Shown here piece after piece: positions 7,692 to 16,054 of a DNA stretch of 64,000 bases. The DNA is from UBA9732 sp963599445. GTDB taxonomy: Bacteria > Spirochaetota > Spirochaetia > Sphaerochaetales > Sphaerochaetaceae. Positions within the stretch are counted from its first letter, which is position 1; every line of letters begins with the position of its first letter. A program made the position numbers and the translations under genes. The stretch is taken from contig CAVBWZ010000004.1 in assembly GCA_963599445.1 (NCBI GenBank), positions 62,001-126,000 on the forward strand, read 5' to 3'. The notes beneath the pieces are model-generated. The model searched no databases and was not told the origin of the DNA. It saw only the letters and a list, made by a program, of their open reading frames with translations.

Positions 7692-10163
7692 CTAGTTGTA
7701 CTTGAGGACGTAGTTCTGTGATGCACAGTATGCATCCCATTCTGCGTCTGTGTAGTTGTAGGTGTAGTACTTGATTCCACCGCGACCCATACCAAAGATG
7801 TAGTTCTCGGTGTAGTACTTGATCTGCATACCCTTGAGGGAAGCGGATGCATCGCCCATGATTGGAATCTCTTCGTATGTCATGAGGACTGCCATCTCGA
7901 GGGCTGCAAGGATGTCGAGCCTTGTCTCTGGATCGTTGTCTGCATCACCGCAGGAATACTCAATGGAGGACTCTCCCTTTGCAGAGGAGATTGTGCGAAC
8001 CTCGCCCATCATGATGTCGTTCCAGTCCTTGACGGATGCCGTGTAGTCAACACCATGGATGTTGATCGTAAGGCTTTCCTTAGTGGTGTCCCAGCATGGA
8101 TTGTACTGGTAGCTTGAGGACGTGTAGGCTTCCATGAGGTTGTATGGATCGAGTGTCGAACCTGTCCAACCAACGCCAAAGAGCATGTCGACCTGGCAGT
8201 TCTTGAGTGCATCTGCAAATCCGTTTCCAAGGGTGTCGTCCCTTGTGAACCTGAGCTTACCTTCGAACTTGGTTCCCTTGACTGCCTCTGTGTAGCAGTT
8301 CACGAGGTACTCGTAGCCGTTGTTGTAGAACTTGGATGTTCCGTTTGGAGTTCCAATCTTGATCTCAACGACATCGGTCTCGCTCATGAGGCCCTGTGCA
8401 ATTGCCATGTCGTATGCTACATCGTAGAGCTGCTTTGCCTTTGTAAGGTTGTAGCCAGTGATGGATTCGATTGCCTCATCCACGTCTTCGTAGAGCTTAC
8501 CCTCTCCAATGTCATCCTTGAGGCCCCAGAAGTTGACGAGGACGTTCTTTGCCTGATCGGTCGAGCGGTATGGTGTTCCGTTCTCTGGATCGCAGATGAT
8601 GAGGTCCGAGTAGAGGCCAAAGCCCGGCTCGTTCGTTGGGCTCGTTGCAAGGCAGAAGTCTGCTCTGTTGAGAGCGAAGCTCATTGCCTGTCTGAACTCA
8701 AGGAGAGTGAGGACTGTCTTGTTGATGCCAGTGCCGGCTGCAGCCTGCATGGTTGCGAGCTTCTCTGGATCTGGGTTGAATGCCATGAAGAACACGCTGT
8801 CGCCTGGTGTGTAGTAGCAATAGTCTGACAGTGAATATGTCTTCATGTCGTCGATTGTAAGTCCATAGCCGTCAAGCTTTCCCTGGAGGAAGAGCTCGAG
8901 TCTTGTGGATGCCTCTGGGACGTAGTCCGTTACGATGGACGTTGTCTGATAGAGGTCTGGTCTGTCGTTGAACAGATAGTAGTTGTCGTTTCTCTCGAGC
9001 ACGAACTGCTTGTCTGCCTGGAATGATGTAAGCTTGTATGGACCGTAGGAAGGTGTCGTCTCTGCGGAAGTGCAGTATGTGTTGGTGTAGACACCGTCGA
9101 CGATGCTCTCGCATGCATCATAGAGGTCGATCTTTACGAGGTTTGTGCTTGTAAGTGAGTACAGAAGGTAGAAACCCTTGAGAGGCTTTGTGAGGCAGAT
9201 GAGGATCTCATAGTCGCTGAGAGCCTGATATCCGACCTCTGACCAATCAAGTGGTGCGTATGTTGCAGCATAGACGAAGTAGTTAGGAACATCGTCCTCT
9301 GTCTCGCCCCAGTTTGGGTTGTTCGTCGTTACAGGAACGAAGAGAGCGTAGTTCTCGTCTGTAAGAGGAATGAGGCCCTTGTCGTCAGCCTTTGCCATGA
9401 GGGCTTCCCAGTTGGCTGTGTCGAAATATGCATCGCCATAAGCACCAACGTAGTCTGCCAATGTGTTGTTGTTCGTCCAAGCAAGTGCGAAGTCAAGGCC
9501 AATGTAGACAGGCTCTTCGTTTGCGGAGTAGTACTGTCCGTCAGCGCCCTTGTGGAGGTCTGCCATCGTATAGCCGGCGTTTGCGCCGTTGTCAAGCTCG
9601 ACCGTCTTGCCCTGATAGAGGTATTCCTTTGCGTTGTAGACGAACATGTTGCCGCTGTAGAGGTTGTCAGCACGGTAGTTCTGTGCAACTGGATTGATGA
9701 GTCTCTTCTGGGACTCTACGAAATCGTATGCATTGATTGGAGTGCCGTCGTCCCACTTGAGGTCCTGTCTGATTGTAATGACATAGGCCTGGTTGACGGA
9801 ATCCTCTGTGATTCCATACTTGCCAACGTACTCTGCCGTTACATCCTTAGGCTCGCCGACAGCGATTGCTGGAACGACCTTGTAACCGGTCTCATCTTCG
9901 TTGTAGTCAAATGTGTAGAAACCTATCTCAATGTAATCGCCAATCTCCGTCTCGGTGTTGGTCTCATATGTGTGAGGGTTCCAGTTGGTTGGGAAGACAG
10001 AAAGTGCCTGGTTGAATGTATATGTTGCAGGCGCTGCAGGAGCAGTAGTCTCTGTCTTTGCAGGGGTCTGTGTAGTGGTCTGCTTTGTAGCCTCGGATCC
10101 GCCCTGAGCGAATGCGGAGAATGCAACAGCGAGAACCAGCAGCAGAACTGTCAGTTTCTTCAT
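7692..10163 (-). CDS. oppA: oligopeptide ABC transporter substrate-binding protein OppA
   Basis: A periplasmic solute-binding protein (SBP_bac_5 type) of 823 residues; most OppA proteins are about 530-600. The signal peptide MKKLTVLLLVLAVAFSAFA is followed by QGGSEATKQ and a Thr/Ala-rich linker. There is no lipobox cysteine, so it is probably cleaved by signal peptidase I. Family features include the fold start LSVFPTNWNPHTYETNTE, the region DLKWDDGTPINAYDFVES, and the late motif VDMLFGVGWTGSTLDPYN. I chose ATG 10163 because GGAGG lies eight bases upstream; the in-frame ATG at 10169 is too close to it and the longer reading to 10310 runs through the promoter. Codon use and composition match the neighbouring opp genes. 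Confidence 0.93.
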   Translation of the reverse strand: MKKLTVLLLVLAVAFSAFAQGGSEATKQTTTQTPAKTETTAPAAPATYTFNQALSVFPTNWNPHTYETNTETEIGDYIEIGFYTFDYNEDETGYKVVPAIAVGEPKDVTAEYVGKYGITEDSVNQAYVITIRQDLKWDDGTPINAYDFVESQKRLINPVAQNYRADNLYSGNMFVYNAKEYLYQGKTVELDNGANAGYTMADLHKGADGQYYSANEEPVYIGLDFALAWTNNNTLADYVGAYGDAYFDTANWEALMAKADDKGLIPLTDENYALFVPVTTNNPNWGETEDDVPNYFVYAATYAPLDWSEVGYQALSDYEILICLTKPLKGFYLLYSLTSTNLVKIDLYDACESIVDGVYTNTYCTSAETTPSYGPYKLTSFQADKQFVLERNDNYYLFNDRPDLYQTTSIVTDYVPEASTRLELFLQGKLDGYGLTIDDMKTYSLSDYCYYTPGDSVFFMAFNPDPEKLATMQAAAGTGINKTVLTLLEFRQAMSFALNRADFCLATSPTNEPGFGLYSDLIICDPENGTPYRSTDQAKNVLVNFWGLKDDIGEGKLYEDVDEAIESITGYNLTKAKQLYDVAYDMAIAQGLMSETDVVEIKIGTPNGTSKFYNNGYEYLVNCYTEAVKGTKFEGKLRFTRDDTLGNGFADALKNCQVDMLFGVGWTGSTLDPYNLMEAYTSSSYQYNPCWDTTKESLTINIHGVDYTASVKDWNDIMMGEVRTISSAKGESSIEYSCGDADNDPETRLDILAALEMAVLMTYEEIPIMGDASASLKGMQIKYYTENYIFGMGRGGIKYYTYNYTDAEWDAYCASQNYVLKYN

Positions 10164-10251
10164 CTTCATTTCCTCCATGAAAATTATTTCCATTGCTATA
10201 TGACCAAAATAGCTCGACGAGCCGTTCTGATTAATCATTTGGATGGCGTAT

Positions 10252-10280
10252 ATTTTAACAGTGTGATGGCTTTCTTTCAA
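10252..10280 (-). promoter_or_regulatory. Probable sigma-70-type promoter of oppA
   Basis: TTGAAA (10280-10275) and TAAAAT (10257-10252) are separated by exactly 17 bases and lie about 90 bases before the oppA start. The leader contains a GCTCGACGAGC palindrome at 10211-10221 whose role is unknown. Confidence 0.65.
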
Positions 10281-10360
10281 CCACTTCAATCCAAATGCGA
10301 TTTTTAACAAATGCTGTTATGTTTTGGAACAAAAAGTTATTGCAAAGTTCCAATCGAAAC

Positions 10361-10834
10361 TTAGAGGCTGTTGTACACCAATAGCAACGCTACTGACACT
10401 ACGAAATACGCCCCCCCTGAAATGAGGTATTCCTTCACCGTCCCTTTGTTTCTATGTTTCCTCTCCCTATAGGCGCTGTAGGATTCACGCCCGCTTCCTT
10501 CGTAGTCCTTCTTCCTGAGGTTGAACATGGTTCTTACGGAATAGGTTATTCCATCCGTGATGCCGTTGTCGAACGTCCATATGAGGGCTCCTGCAACAAG
10601 GAGGATTGCTCCTGCTGCAAAGAAGGCGTCGCACACTATGCGCACGGTGTCCTTCGCTTCATGAGGGTCGAAGACACCGTTTACGAGCAGAAGGGCAATC
10701 GCTATGACGGCACCGACTGCGAAGCAGACCAGAAGCTTTCTGGGCTTTATGGCTTTGCTTTGGTTCTTTGTCGTTTCAGTGGTTTTCGTTTCAATGATGC
10801 TGTTCTCTATATCCTTTGTTTCCTTGTCTTCCAT
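10361..10834 (-). CDS. DUF3899-like small membrane protein
   Basis: A protein of 157 residues with a charged, Thr/Glu-rich N-terminus (about 30 residues) and three hydrophobic segments near residues 34-53, 67-86 and 137-155. Between the second and third lie FDNGITDGITYSVRTMFNLR and a basic, tyrosine-containing stretch ending SAYRERKHRNKG. This arrangement resembles the DUF3899 family of uncharacterised membrane proteins; the match is from memory of the pattern, not a search. AAGGAG precedes the ATG. It stands alone between oppA and the MATE gene, 45 bases after the MATE stop in the same direction. Confidence 0.6.
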   Translation of the reverse strand: MEDKETKDIENSIIETKTTETTKNQSKAIKPRKLLVCFAVGAVIAIALLLVNGVFDPHEAKDTVRIVCDAFFAAGAILLVAGALIWTFDNGITDGITYSVRTMFNLRKKDYEGSGRESYSAYRERKHRNKGTVKEYLISGGAYFVVSVALLLVYNSL

Positions 10835-10879
10835 AACGGCTCCTTTTGCTGGGGTTTTTCAGGGCTCTGGGACATCGGT

Positions 10880-12460
10880 CTAAGAGATGGTGGCCTTGCC
10901 CTTTGGTATGCGTTTTCCAAGCGACTGTTTGAAATCGGCCAGGACGGCCTTACCTTCCGGGGTGACGGGGCGTATCCATTTGCCGGTGTAGAGATGGATT
11001 GTCATGAGGATGTAGCGCACGATTTCGTCGCAGTAGCATAGAGAGAACACGATTAGGATGGGCTGCTTGAATCTAAGGCCTGCAAGGCATACGGCGGGGA
11101 GGACCATGGCGTACATGAAGCCCATTTCAAGAGCAGTGCCCGTGAAGGAATCTCCAGATGCCCTGAAGGTGTCGTTCATGGCCCAGTTGCCCATTCGTAT
11201 GACTGCGGCGCAGCTGTAGATGAGAACCAACGAGCCGCAGATTGCAAACGACTCTCCTGATAGGCCCATTGCAGTGAAGGCGTAGGGTTTTATGAGGTTT
11301 ACTATGACGCCTTCTGCGAGGATGCATATCTGGCACAAAGGGACGAGTCTCTTTGCACGTTCGTATGCAAGCCTCAGCTCCCCCGCCCCTACGCACTTGC
11401 CAACGACGACGGACGCTGCGTTGGAGAAGCCTGTGAAGAATCCCACTATGAAGCCCTCGAAGGTCCTGAACACAGCAAGTGCGGCTATGGCCTGTTCGCT
11501 CTGCCGTCCCAAGACCATGTTTATGGTGAGGTTGCCTATTCCTATGAAGACCTCATTGCATATGATTGGGAAGCTTTTTTTGAAGAACTCCCTGACCTTG
11601 TCGCCGCTCCAGTCAAAGTGGTCCTTGAACATGAATAGATACGGATACTTGGCTGCGGCGGCAAGGATCATGATCACGATGACGTTGATTGCAGAGGCGC
11701 ATACAGTGGCCAATGCCGCACCTTGCACACCCATTGCAGGAAATCCCCAATGACCACCAATGAGAGCCCAATTCAGGAGTATATTGCTGAAAACGCTGCA
11801 TATTGCAGCGTATAGGGGTATCTTTACTCTCTCAGTAGACCTTAAGAGGGCGCTCATGGCAATGGCAGTGACTTGGAACGGATACGCATAGCCTATGACC
11901 TTGAGGTACTCGATGCCTATCTTCTGGATGACGACCTTATCTGTATACATCCTCATGATGGACTGTGGCGCAAACAGTGCAAGCCCGCCAAAGATAATGC
12001 TGACCGTTATCATGCACGTCCAGGTAAGCCCAAAGCTGCGTGCTATGCCCTTGTGGTCCTGCGCCCCCCAGTACTGCGAGAAGAACAGCATACCACCGCC
12101 AACGAAACCCCAATAGCCTGCAAGCATGAGAAGTGCATACTGCGAGCACAGTCCTACAGCCCCCACGGCATTCTCTCCAAGCGGGGCTATCATCATGGTG
12201 TCAACCATGGTCCCTGTCGTGGACAGCAGGTTCTGAAGCGCAACAGGAACGGCTATGACCGCCACCCTCTTTATGAAATCCTTGAGGTCGAAACGCTGAG
12301 GTTTTGATTGAGTTTTGAGTTGAGGCTCGTTTTGAGACTTGTCTCTGGGATTGTTTTGAAGCTCAGCAGCCGCTTCCTCTGGAGTGTCAATCGAGTTGTC
12401 CATAACCGGTATAATATCAAACAGCATTCGTTTTGTCTGTATTTTGACATTGTTTGACAT
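10880..12460 (-). CDS. MATE-family multidrug/cation exporter
   Basis: An integral membrane protein of 526 residues with about twelve predicted helices after a hydrophilic N-terminus of about 60 residues (rich in Gln, Asn and Lys). MATE marks include PVALQNLLSTTGTMVDTMMI in the first helix and, in the second half, the symmetrical FKKSFPIICNEVFIGIGNL. The family couples export of drugs or metabolites to Na+ or H+. The hydrophilic N-terminus is longer than usual; ATG 12460 with AAAGG upstream supports it, although ATG 12403 is possible. The substrate is unknown. Confidence 0.9.
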   Translation of the reverse strand: MSNNVKIQTKRMLFDIIPVMDNSIDTPEEAAAELQNNPRDKSQNEPQLKTQSKPQRFDLKDFIKRVAVIAVPVALQNLLSTTGTMVDTMMIAPLGENAVGAVGLCSQYALLMLAGYWGFVGGGMLFFSQYWGAQDHKGIARSFGLTWTCMITVSIIFGGLALFAPQSIMRMYTDKVVIQKIGIEYLKVIGYAYPFQVTAIAMSALLRSTERVKIPLYAAICSVFSNILLNWALIGGHWGFPAMGVQGAALATVCASAINVIVIMILAAAAKYPYLFMFKDHFDWSGDKVREFFKKSFPIICNEVFIGIGNLTINMVLGRQSEQAIAALAVFRTFEGFIVGFFTGFSNAASVVVGKCVGAGELRLAYERAKRLVPLCQICILAEGVIVNLIKPYAFTAMGLSGESFAICGSLVLIYSCAAVIRMGNWAMNDTFRASGDSFTGTALEMGFMYAMVLPAVCLAGLRFKQPILIVFSLCYCDEIVRYILMTIHLYTGKWIRPVTPEGKAVLADFKQSLGKRIPKGKATIS

Positions 12461-12520
12461 TCACCTTTCCAACAGCCAGACACTCAGGCTTTGAATCGTC
12501 TCCGTTTGAAATCGTCTCCT

Positions 12521-13171
12521 TTAGTCAATCAGATCCTCCACTCTACAGCCAAGTGCATTGGCAAGACTTATGACAACACTGACCTGAGCCTTGTTTATGT
12601 CGTTTCGTCTCTGCTCATAGAGCTGAATCATACGGAGTGTAACACCGGACGCCTCACTCAACCGCCTTTGGGTGAAACCCCTCGATGTGCGTATTTTGGA
12701 CAATCTGGTTCTTCTTTTCGCCTTGTTCCTTATGATGATTTCGTCCGCCGCCTCAACGAACTTGCTTTCATCGGCTTCATGGAGGATATACATGGAAAGA
12801 GCTGTTGATAGCATGAGTCCATTCTTCACCATATCTTCAAAGCGCATGCCCGTTCTCCATTGATAATAGGCAAGGATCCAACCGGCCCAATACTCCCGCC
12901 CCTTGCTCTCCAGTTCCAGATGGGAAGGTTCATACTTTTCATGGGGAACGCAAATCGTATTCAGAACCACCTCAGCCAGTTCATATCCAGACATGCCGGA
13001 TATGTACTTAGGATTCCCTTTTTCAAACCTATCGGCGACACCGGACGAAAGGAACCAGCCGAAAAACTCATCAGGCTCAAAGCCGAGGTCGCAGACAGCG
13101 TACTCGACCATGTCACCAAGATTGTGCATTGCATCATCCAAGTACAACTCGCTGTAGGCACTTGTCATCAT
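12521..13171 (-). CDS. XRE-type antitoxin partner of the DUF3990 toxin
   Basis: A protein of 216 residues. The last 65 residues form a Cro/C1-type helix-turn-helix (LSKIRTSRGFTQRRLSEASG, then VTLRMIQLYEQRRNDINKAQ). The first 135 residues are an all-helical-looking domain with LDDAMHNLGDMVEYAV and GREYWAGWILAYYQWRTGMR that I have no domain name for. It begins inside the toxin gene (38-base overlap, different frame) behind GGGAGGGTTGGGAG. The order toxin first and antitoxin second, the overlap and the HTH indicate a type II toxin-antitoxin pair in which this protein neutralises the toxin and represses the shared promoter. The repressor role is inference from the palindromes upstream. Confidence 0.78.
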   Translation of the reverse strand: MMTSAYSELYLDDAMHNLGDMVEYAVCDLGFEPDEFFGWFLSSGVADRFEKGNPKYISGMSGYELAEVVLNTICVPHEKYEPSHLELESKGREYWAGWILAYYQWRTGMRFEDMVKNGLMLSTALSMYILHEADESKFVEAADEIIIRNKAKRRTRLSKIRTSRGFTQRRLSEASGVTLRMIQLYEQRRNDINKAQVSVVISLANALGCRVEDLID

Positions 13172-13832
13172 TCTCCCAACCCTCCCTCATGACATCAAGA
13201 ATATACTTCTCGGTAAGAACCGAACCCCTTCCTTTTTCCAGTTGGAAATCCTCTCTGGCCGCTGTATCACGGGCGAACTTCCTTGGAAGGTATATCTCCC
13301 TTGGAGCAGGAATGGCATTTTCGAAACTGATTGATGAAAACGCCTTTGGTGACATCAACACAATCTGCTCTCCGAGTTTTCCCAGTACCATTGCCCTCTC
13401 AAGCTGCTGTACGGAAATCGTATTGTTGAGAAATGCACTGGCAAAGGAGAAATACGAATCATCTGCACGGTAGCCCTTGATTATGTCATAACCCTTGTAG
13501 TCCACAGCGAAGTGTTCCGAAATATACGTCTTGGCCTGTATCGCAACCTCGCCACCAATCCTGAATCTACGGTTTTCAAGCAAAACATACAGCCAATTCA
13601 GAATATGATAATCCCCCCCTGTCAGAGAAAGAACCGAGAGGTTCTCCATGTCCAATCTGTACTGGTTGGCAAATCCGTCCTCTTCATTGGAACATGCCCA
13701 TTCCTTGGCCAACTCCAAGCTCTGCGTACAGTAGAAACCCAAACCATAATCATTGTTTGGATTTCCAACTCCAAAGACAGGAGTTTTCACAATTCTAGAT
13801 GAACCATGGTATATGGTAGTCTCGTTTGACAA
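13134..13832 (-). CDS. DUF3990 family putative ADP-ribosyltransferase toxin
   Basis: A protein of 232 residues if started at TTG 13832. DUF3990 proteins belong to the ADP-ribosyltransferase fold group. Here TTIYHGSSRIV gives the expected His, DYGLGFYCTQSLELAKEWA the aromatic/NAD-pocket segment, and GYDIIKGYRADDSYF and LGEQIVLMSPKAF the later conserved blocks. I prefer TTG 13832 because AGAGGG is seven bases upstream and because a full promoter with operators lies between 13854 and 13913; the longer frame to ATG 13958 would run through these and has no convincing ribosome site. The target molecule is unknown. It is followed by the overlapping antitoxin gene. Confidence 0.75.
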   Translation of the reverse strand: MSNETTIYHGSSRIVKTPVFGVGNPNNDYGLGFYCTQSLELAKEWACSNEEDGFANQYRLDMENLSVLSLTGGDYHILNWLYVLLENRRFRIGGEVAIQAKTYISEHFAVDYKGYDIIKGYRADDSYFSFASAFLNNTISVQQLERAMVLGKLGEQIVLMSPKAFSSISFENAIPAPREIYLPRKFARDTAAREDFQLEKGRGSVLTEKYILDVMREGWENDDKCLQRVVLG

Positions 13833-13853
13833 GCAATCACCCTCTCTTTCTGT

Positions 13854-13913
13854 TATCGTTGCAACGATACTTTTTTCTGTTACCAAGATATCGTTACAGC
13901 GATAGTTCGTCAA
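13854..13913 (-). promoter_or_regulatory. Promoter and two palindromic operators of the toxin-antitoxin operon
   Basis: TTGACG (13913-13908) and TATCTT (13890-13885) are spaced by 17 bases. One operator, TATCGTTACAGCGATA (13889-13904), fills the spacer. A second, the perfect palindrome TATCGTTGCAACGATA (13854-13869), sits just after the expected transcription start. Their centres are 35 bases apart. A related half-site, TCGTTGC, is at 13939-13945. The layout suits autorepression by the XRE protein. Confidence 0.75.
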
Positions 13914-14138
13914 CATTGACAGAAAATCCCCAAGCTTGTCGTTGCGGTAACGCATCATTCAAGCACCATATGTACTTTTATGTGCATTTGTTGCATTTGC
14001 TCCAAATCCTTTTTGCGTTGTTGCGTTTCTGTTGTATAATTCAAATGAAGTTGGTTCTTTTCTGAACATGACCCCAATTTCCGGTTGGCGACACAGGTTC
14101 GCAACGAAGATTCCAAAGGACCAACCCAGGAGGCAACA

Positions 14139-14729
14139 ATGAAACGCTGCAGCATCATAATCCACAGCACGAACGGCAACTGCTTCACAATGGGCTCATT
14201 CCTCAAGGAGGAGTTGGAGAAGAGGAACGTAGACGTAAGATTCTACAGAGTCGAAGACCCAGACCTCCACATCCTTGCAAACGAATCCGAGACCGTGAAC
14301 AACTGCTACGAAGACATAACGGCGCTTCCAATCGCCACCACTGAAAAACTCGTCAAAAGCGACATGATAATACTTGGCTGCCCAACCGTCTTTGGCAACG
14401 TCACCGCCGAGATGAAAGCCTTCATAGACAGCACGATTGGCATGTGCGACGACAAAGCCCTAGCCGACAAGTTCTTCGCCTGCTTCACAGCCTGCCGCAA
14501 CTCGCTCTGCGAAGGCACTCGCACACTGGACACCCTCATCTATTGGTCACAGAACATGGGCATGCTCCACATCCCGTTTGGAATCCACAACGAAATCCCA
14601 CACTGCAACCAGCCGGTCCAAGGCATCGTCCACTGCGAAGGCAAAGACGGCTTGGTCTCCCCCGCCCCTCAGATAGGCCTTGAGCTCGCCGCCTATGCCG
14701 ATGACCTTGCGTCCTACATCCAGGAATAG
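14139..14729 (+). CDS. WrbA-like flavodoxin-fold NAD(P)H oxidoreductase
   Basis: A cytoplasmic flavoprotein of 196 residues. The N-terminal strand and phosphate loop IIIHSTNGNCFTMGSFL and the conserved GCPTVFGNVTAEMKAFID are characteristic of WrbA-type FMN quinone reductases and related NADPH-dependent FMN reductases. FFACFTACRNSLCEGT matches the next FMN-contact strand. Cysteines are more frequent than in typical WrbA. The start is ATG 14139 because AGGAGG lies five bases upstream; the longer frame from 14085 has no site. It is a single gene, convergent with the downstream lipoprotein gene. Confidence 0.82.
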   Translation: MKRCSIIIHSTNGNCFTMGSFLKEELEKRNVDVRFYRVEDPDLHILANESETVNNCYEDITALPIATTEKLVKSDMIILGCPTVFGNVTAEMKAFIDSTIGMCDDKALADKFFACFTACRNSLCEGTRTLDTLIYWSQNMGMLHIPFGIHNEIPHCNQPVQGIVHCEGKDGLVSPAPQIGLELAAYADDLASYIQE

Positions 14730-14774
14730 ACTTCTCGATTACGCTGATGCAAATCAAATAGGCTGGGTTGTTAT

Positions 14775-14809
14775 GTCACTTTTTCTTTGAAATTCCAAAG
14801 AAAAGTGAC
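14775..14809. terminator. Hairpin between convergent genes
   Basis: A nearly perfect 35-base inverted repeat, GTCACTTTTTCTTTG with CAAAGAAAAGTGAC, lies between the WrbA-like gene and the lipoprotein gene. No long T-run follows on either side, so it is a possible bidirectional terminator or RNA-stabilising hairpin. Confidence 0.5.
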
Positions 14810-14838
14810 ACCGTTGATTCTTTTATGTTGCAGAAACC

Positions 14839-15813
14839 TCAAGTTTTATTTGTCATCTCCACGTGCCATCTTCCATCAGTCAAGAAGTCGATGTATGCCA
14901 ACATCTCATCCCAAGATTCAGCCCTGTCATTGCTTCCTATTCCGTCAGGAAACTTGAAGCCTTCCTCCCTATTTGAATTCTTAAACCACAGGTTTTGGAA
15001 ATATACATCGCTTTCAAACAAGTGACCTGTGAGGTTCATGCCGTCAAGACGTTTCGCATCGCCTTTTTCCAAGGAACTCTCACAAAGTTCCATGAACTCC
15101 CTGCCTGAATTTCCTCTCAGGTCAAAGGAAATCTTTGAAACATCTTCCAGAACCACTGCATCCTGATGTGTGAAAACAGAGAGGGACCCAATCTTTCCAA
15201 TCCAAAACTCACTATCCATTTTTCCAATCGTTTTGCCTGAAGACTCAAACATATAGATAGTAGTCTTCCCTTGTATTTCTCCATCTTTGTTTATCGTAAT
15301 TGCTTTTCCTACAGTAAGAACAACAAAATGAACTGTATAGGAGCTCTCTCCTTCGCCGTACACAACATCAATGACCTTCCCTTCCATATAGTCAAAGGTA
15401 TTGTCTCTATAGACCACGACTTCGACTAAAACATCTCCACTTTTCGTTCCTCCTTGGAAAGTGAAGCTTCCATCTTTGTTTCTGAATACAGAAATTTCAA
15501 TTCCTTTTCCTAGAATCATCTGCTTGTAGGCCTCTACAACAGATGTGCTCTTGGAAACAAAACCTACGAGAGAAGGAACCTGCATAGAAAGGACAAGGGC
15601 ATCATTCGCATCGCAACCATAAACCTTGACTAGGTCATCCATCGTTATAGCCTTCGAATTGCTTTGAATCTCGAACATTGGAACATAAACACTACTCGTC
15701 TCTTCCTGTTCTATATTTGAGCCGGAACCGCTCGAATCCACAGGTGTTGGGTTGCAAGAAACCAAAACAGTGAGAACCACCACAGAAACTATAAAGAAAA
15801 AGGATTTTCTCAT
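14839..15813 (-). CDS. Predicted lipoprotein of unknown function
   Basis: A protein of 324 residues with a lipoprotein signal: MRKSFFFIVSVVVLTVLVSC, where LVSC is the lipobox. After a Ser/Gly linker the mature part (SVYVPMFEIQSNSKAITMDD...) has mixed strand-like character, few cysteines and no motif I recognise. The start is ATG 15813 with AGGAGGGGAG upstream; the frame remains open to 15972 but without a site. It should be anchored in the inner or outer membrane facing the periplasm. It has no operon partner. Confidence 0.7.
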   Translation of the reverse strand: MRKSFFFIVSVVVLTVLVSCNPTPVDSSGSGSNIEQEETSSVYVPMFEIQSNSKAITMDDLVKVYGCDANDALVLSMQVPSLVGFVSKSTSVVEAYKQMILGKGIEISVFRNKDGSFTFQGGTKSGDVLVEVVVYRDNTFDYMEGKVIDVVYGEGESSYTVHFVVLTVGKAITINKDGEIQGKTTIYMFESSGKTIGKMDSEFWIGKIGSLSVFTHQDAVVLEDVSKISFDLRGNSGREFMELCESSLEKGDAKRLDGMNLTGHLFESDVYFQNLWFKNSNREEGFKFPDGIGSNDRAESWDEMLAYIDFLTDGRWHVEMTNKT

Positions 15814-15896
15814 ATCTCCCCTCCTGAAATGTCTGTGTTGACTATACCCCCCCCGAATGAAAAAGCAAGATTCAGTGTTCAGCCATAAACTGGAAT

Positions 15897-15929
15897 GTCC
15901 GCTTTTTTGTTTTTTTCTGAAAAGCGGAC
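15897..15929. repeat. Inverted repeat in the lipoprotein-aminotransferase gap
   Basis: GTCCGCTTTT and AAAAGCGGAC form a 10-bp perfect stem with a 13-base T-rich loop. The T-run lies on the wrong side for a minus-strand terminator of the aminotransferase, so it is listed as an inverted repeat of unknown role. A C8 tract lies nearby at 15847-15854. Confidence 0.5.
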
Positions 15930-16054
15930 AAAAAAGTATACGCATTTTGAAAAAAAGAGAAAAAAAGTACATGTCAGGAACAAAGCCATTGGATGGACGG
16001 AGATCTAGGAGAGTTTCCTCAAGGAATGAGGGATTCTCGAAAAGGAGAGTCTTT

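Noticed and set aside
13833..13958. Toxin start at ATG 13958
   Set aside because: The extra 42 codons coincide with the promoter and two palindromic operators and lack a ribosome-binding site.
15897..15929. Terminator for the aminotransferase gene
   Set aside because: The stem is good but on the minus strand the T-run precedes the stem instead of following it.
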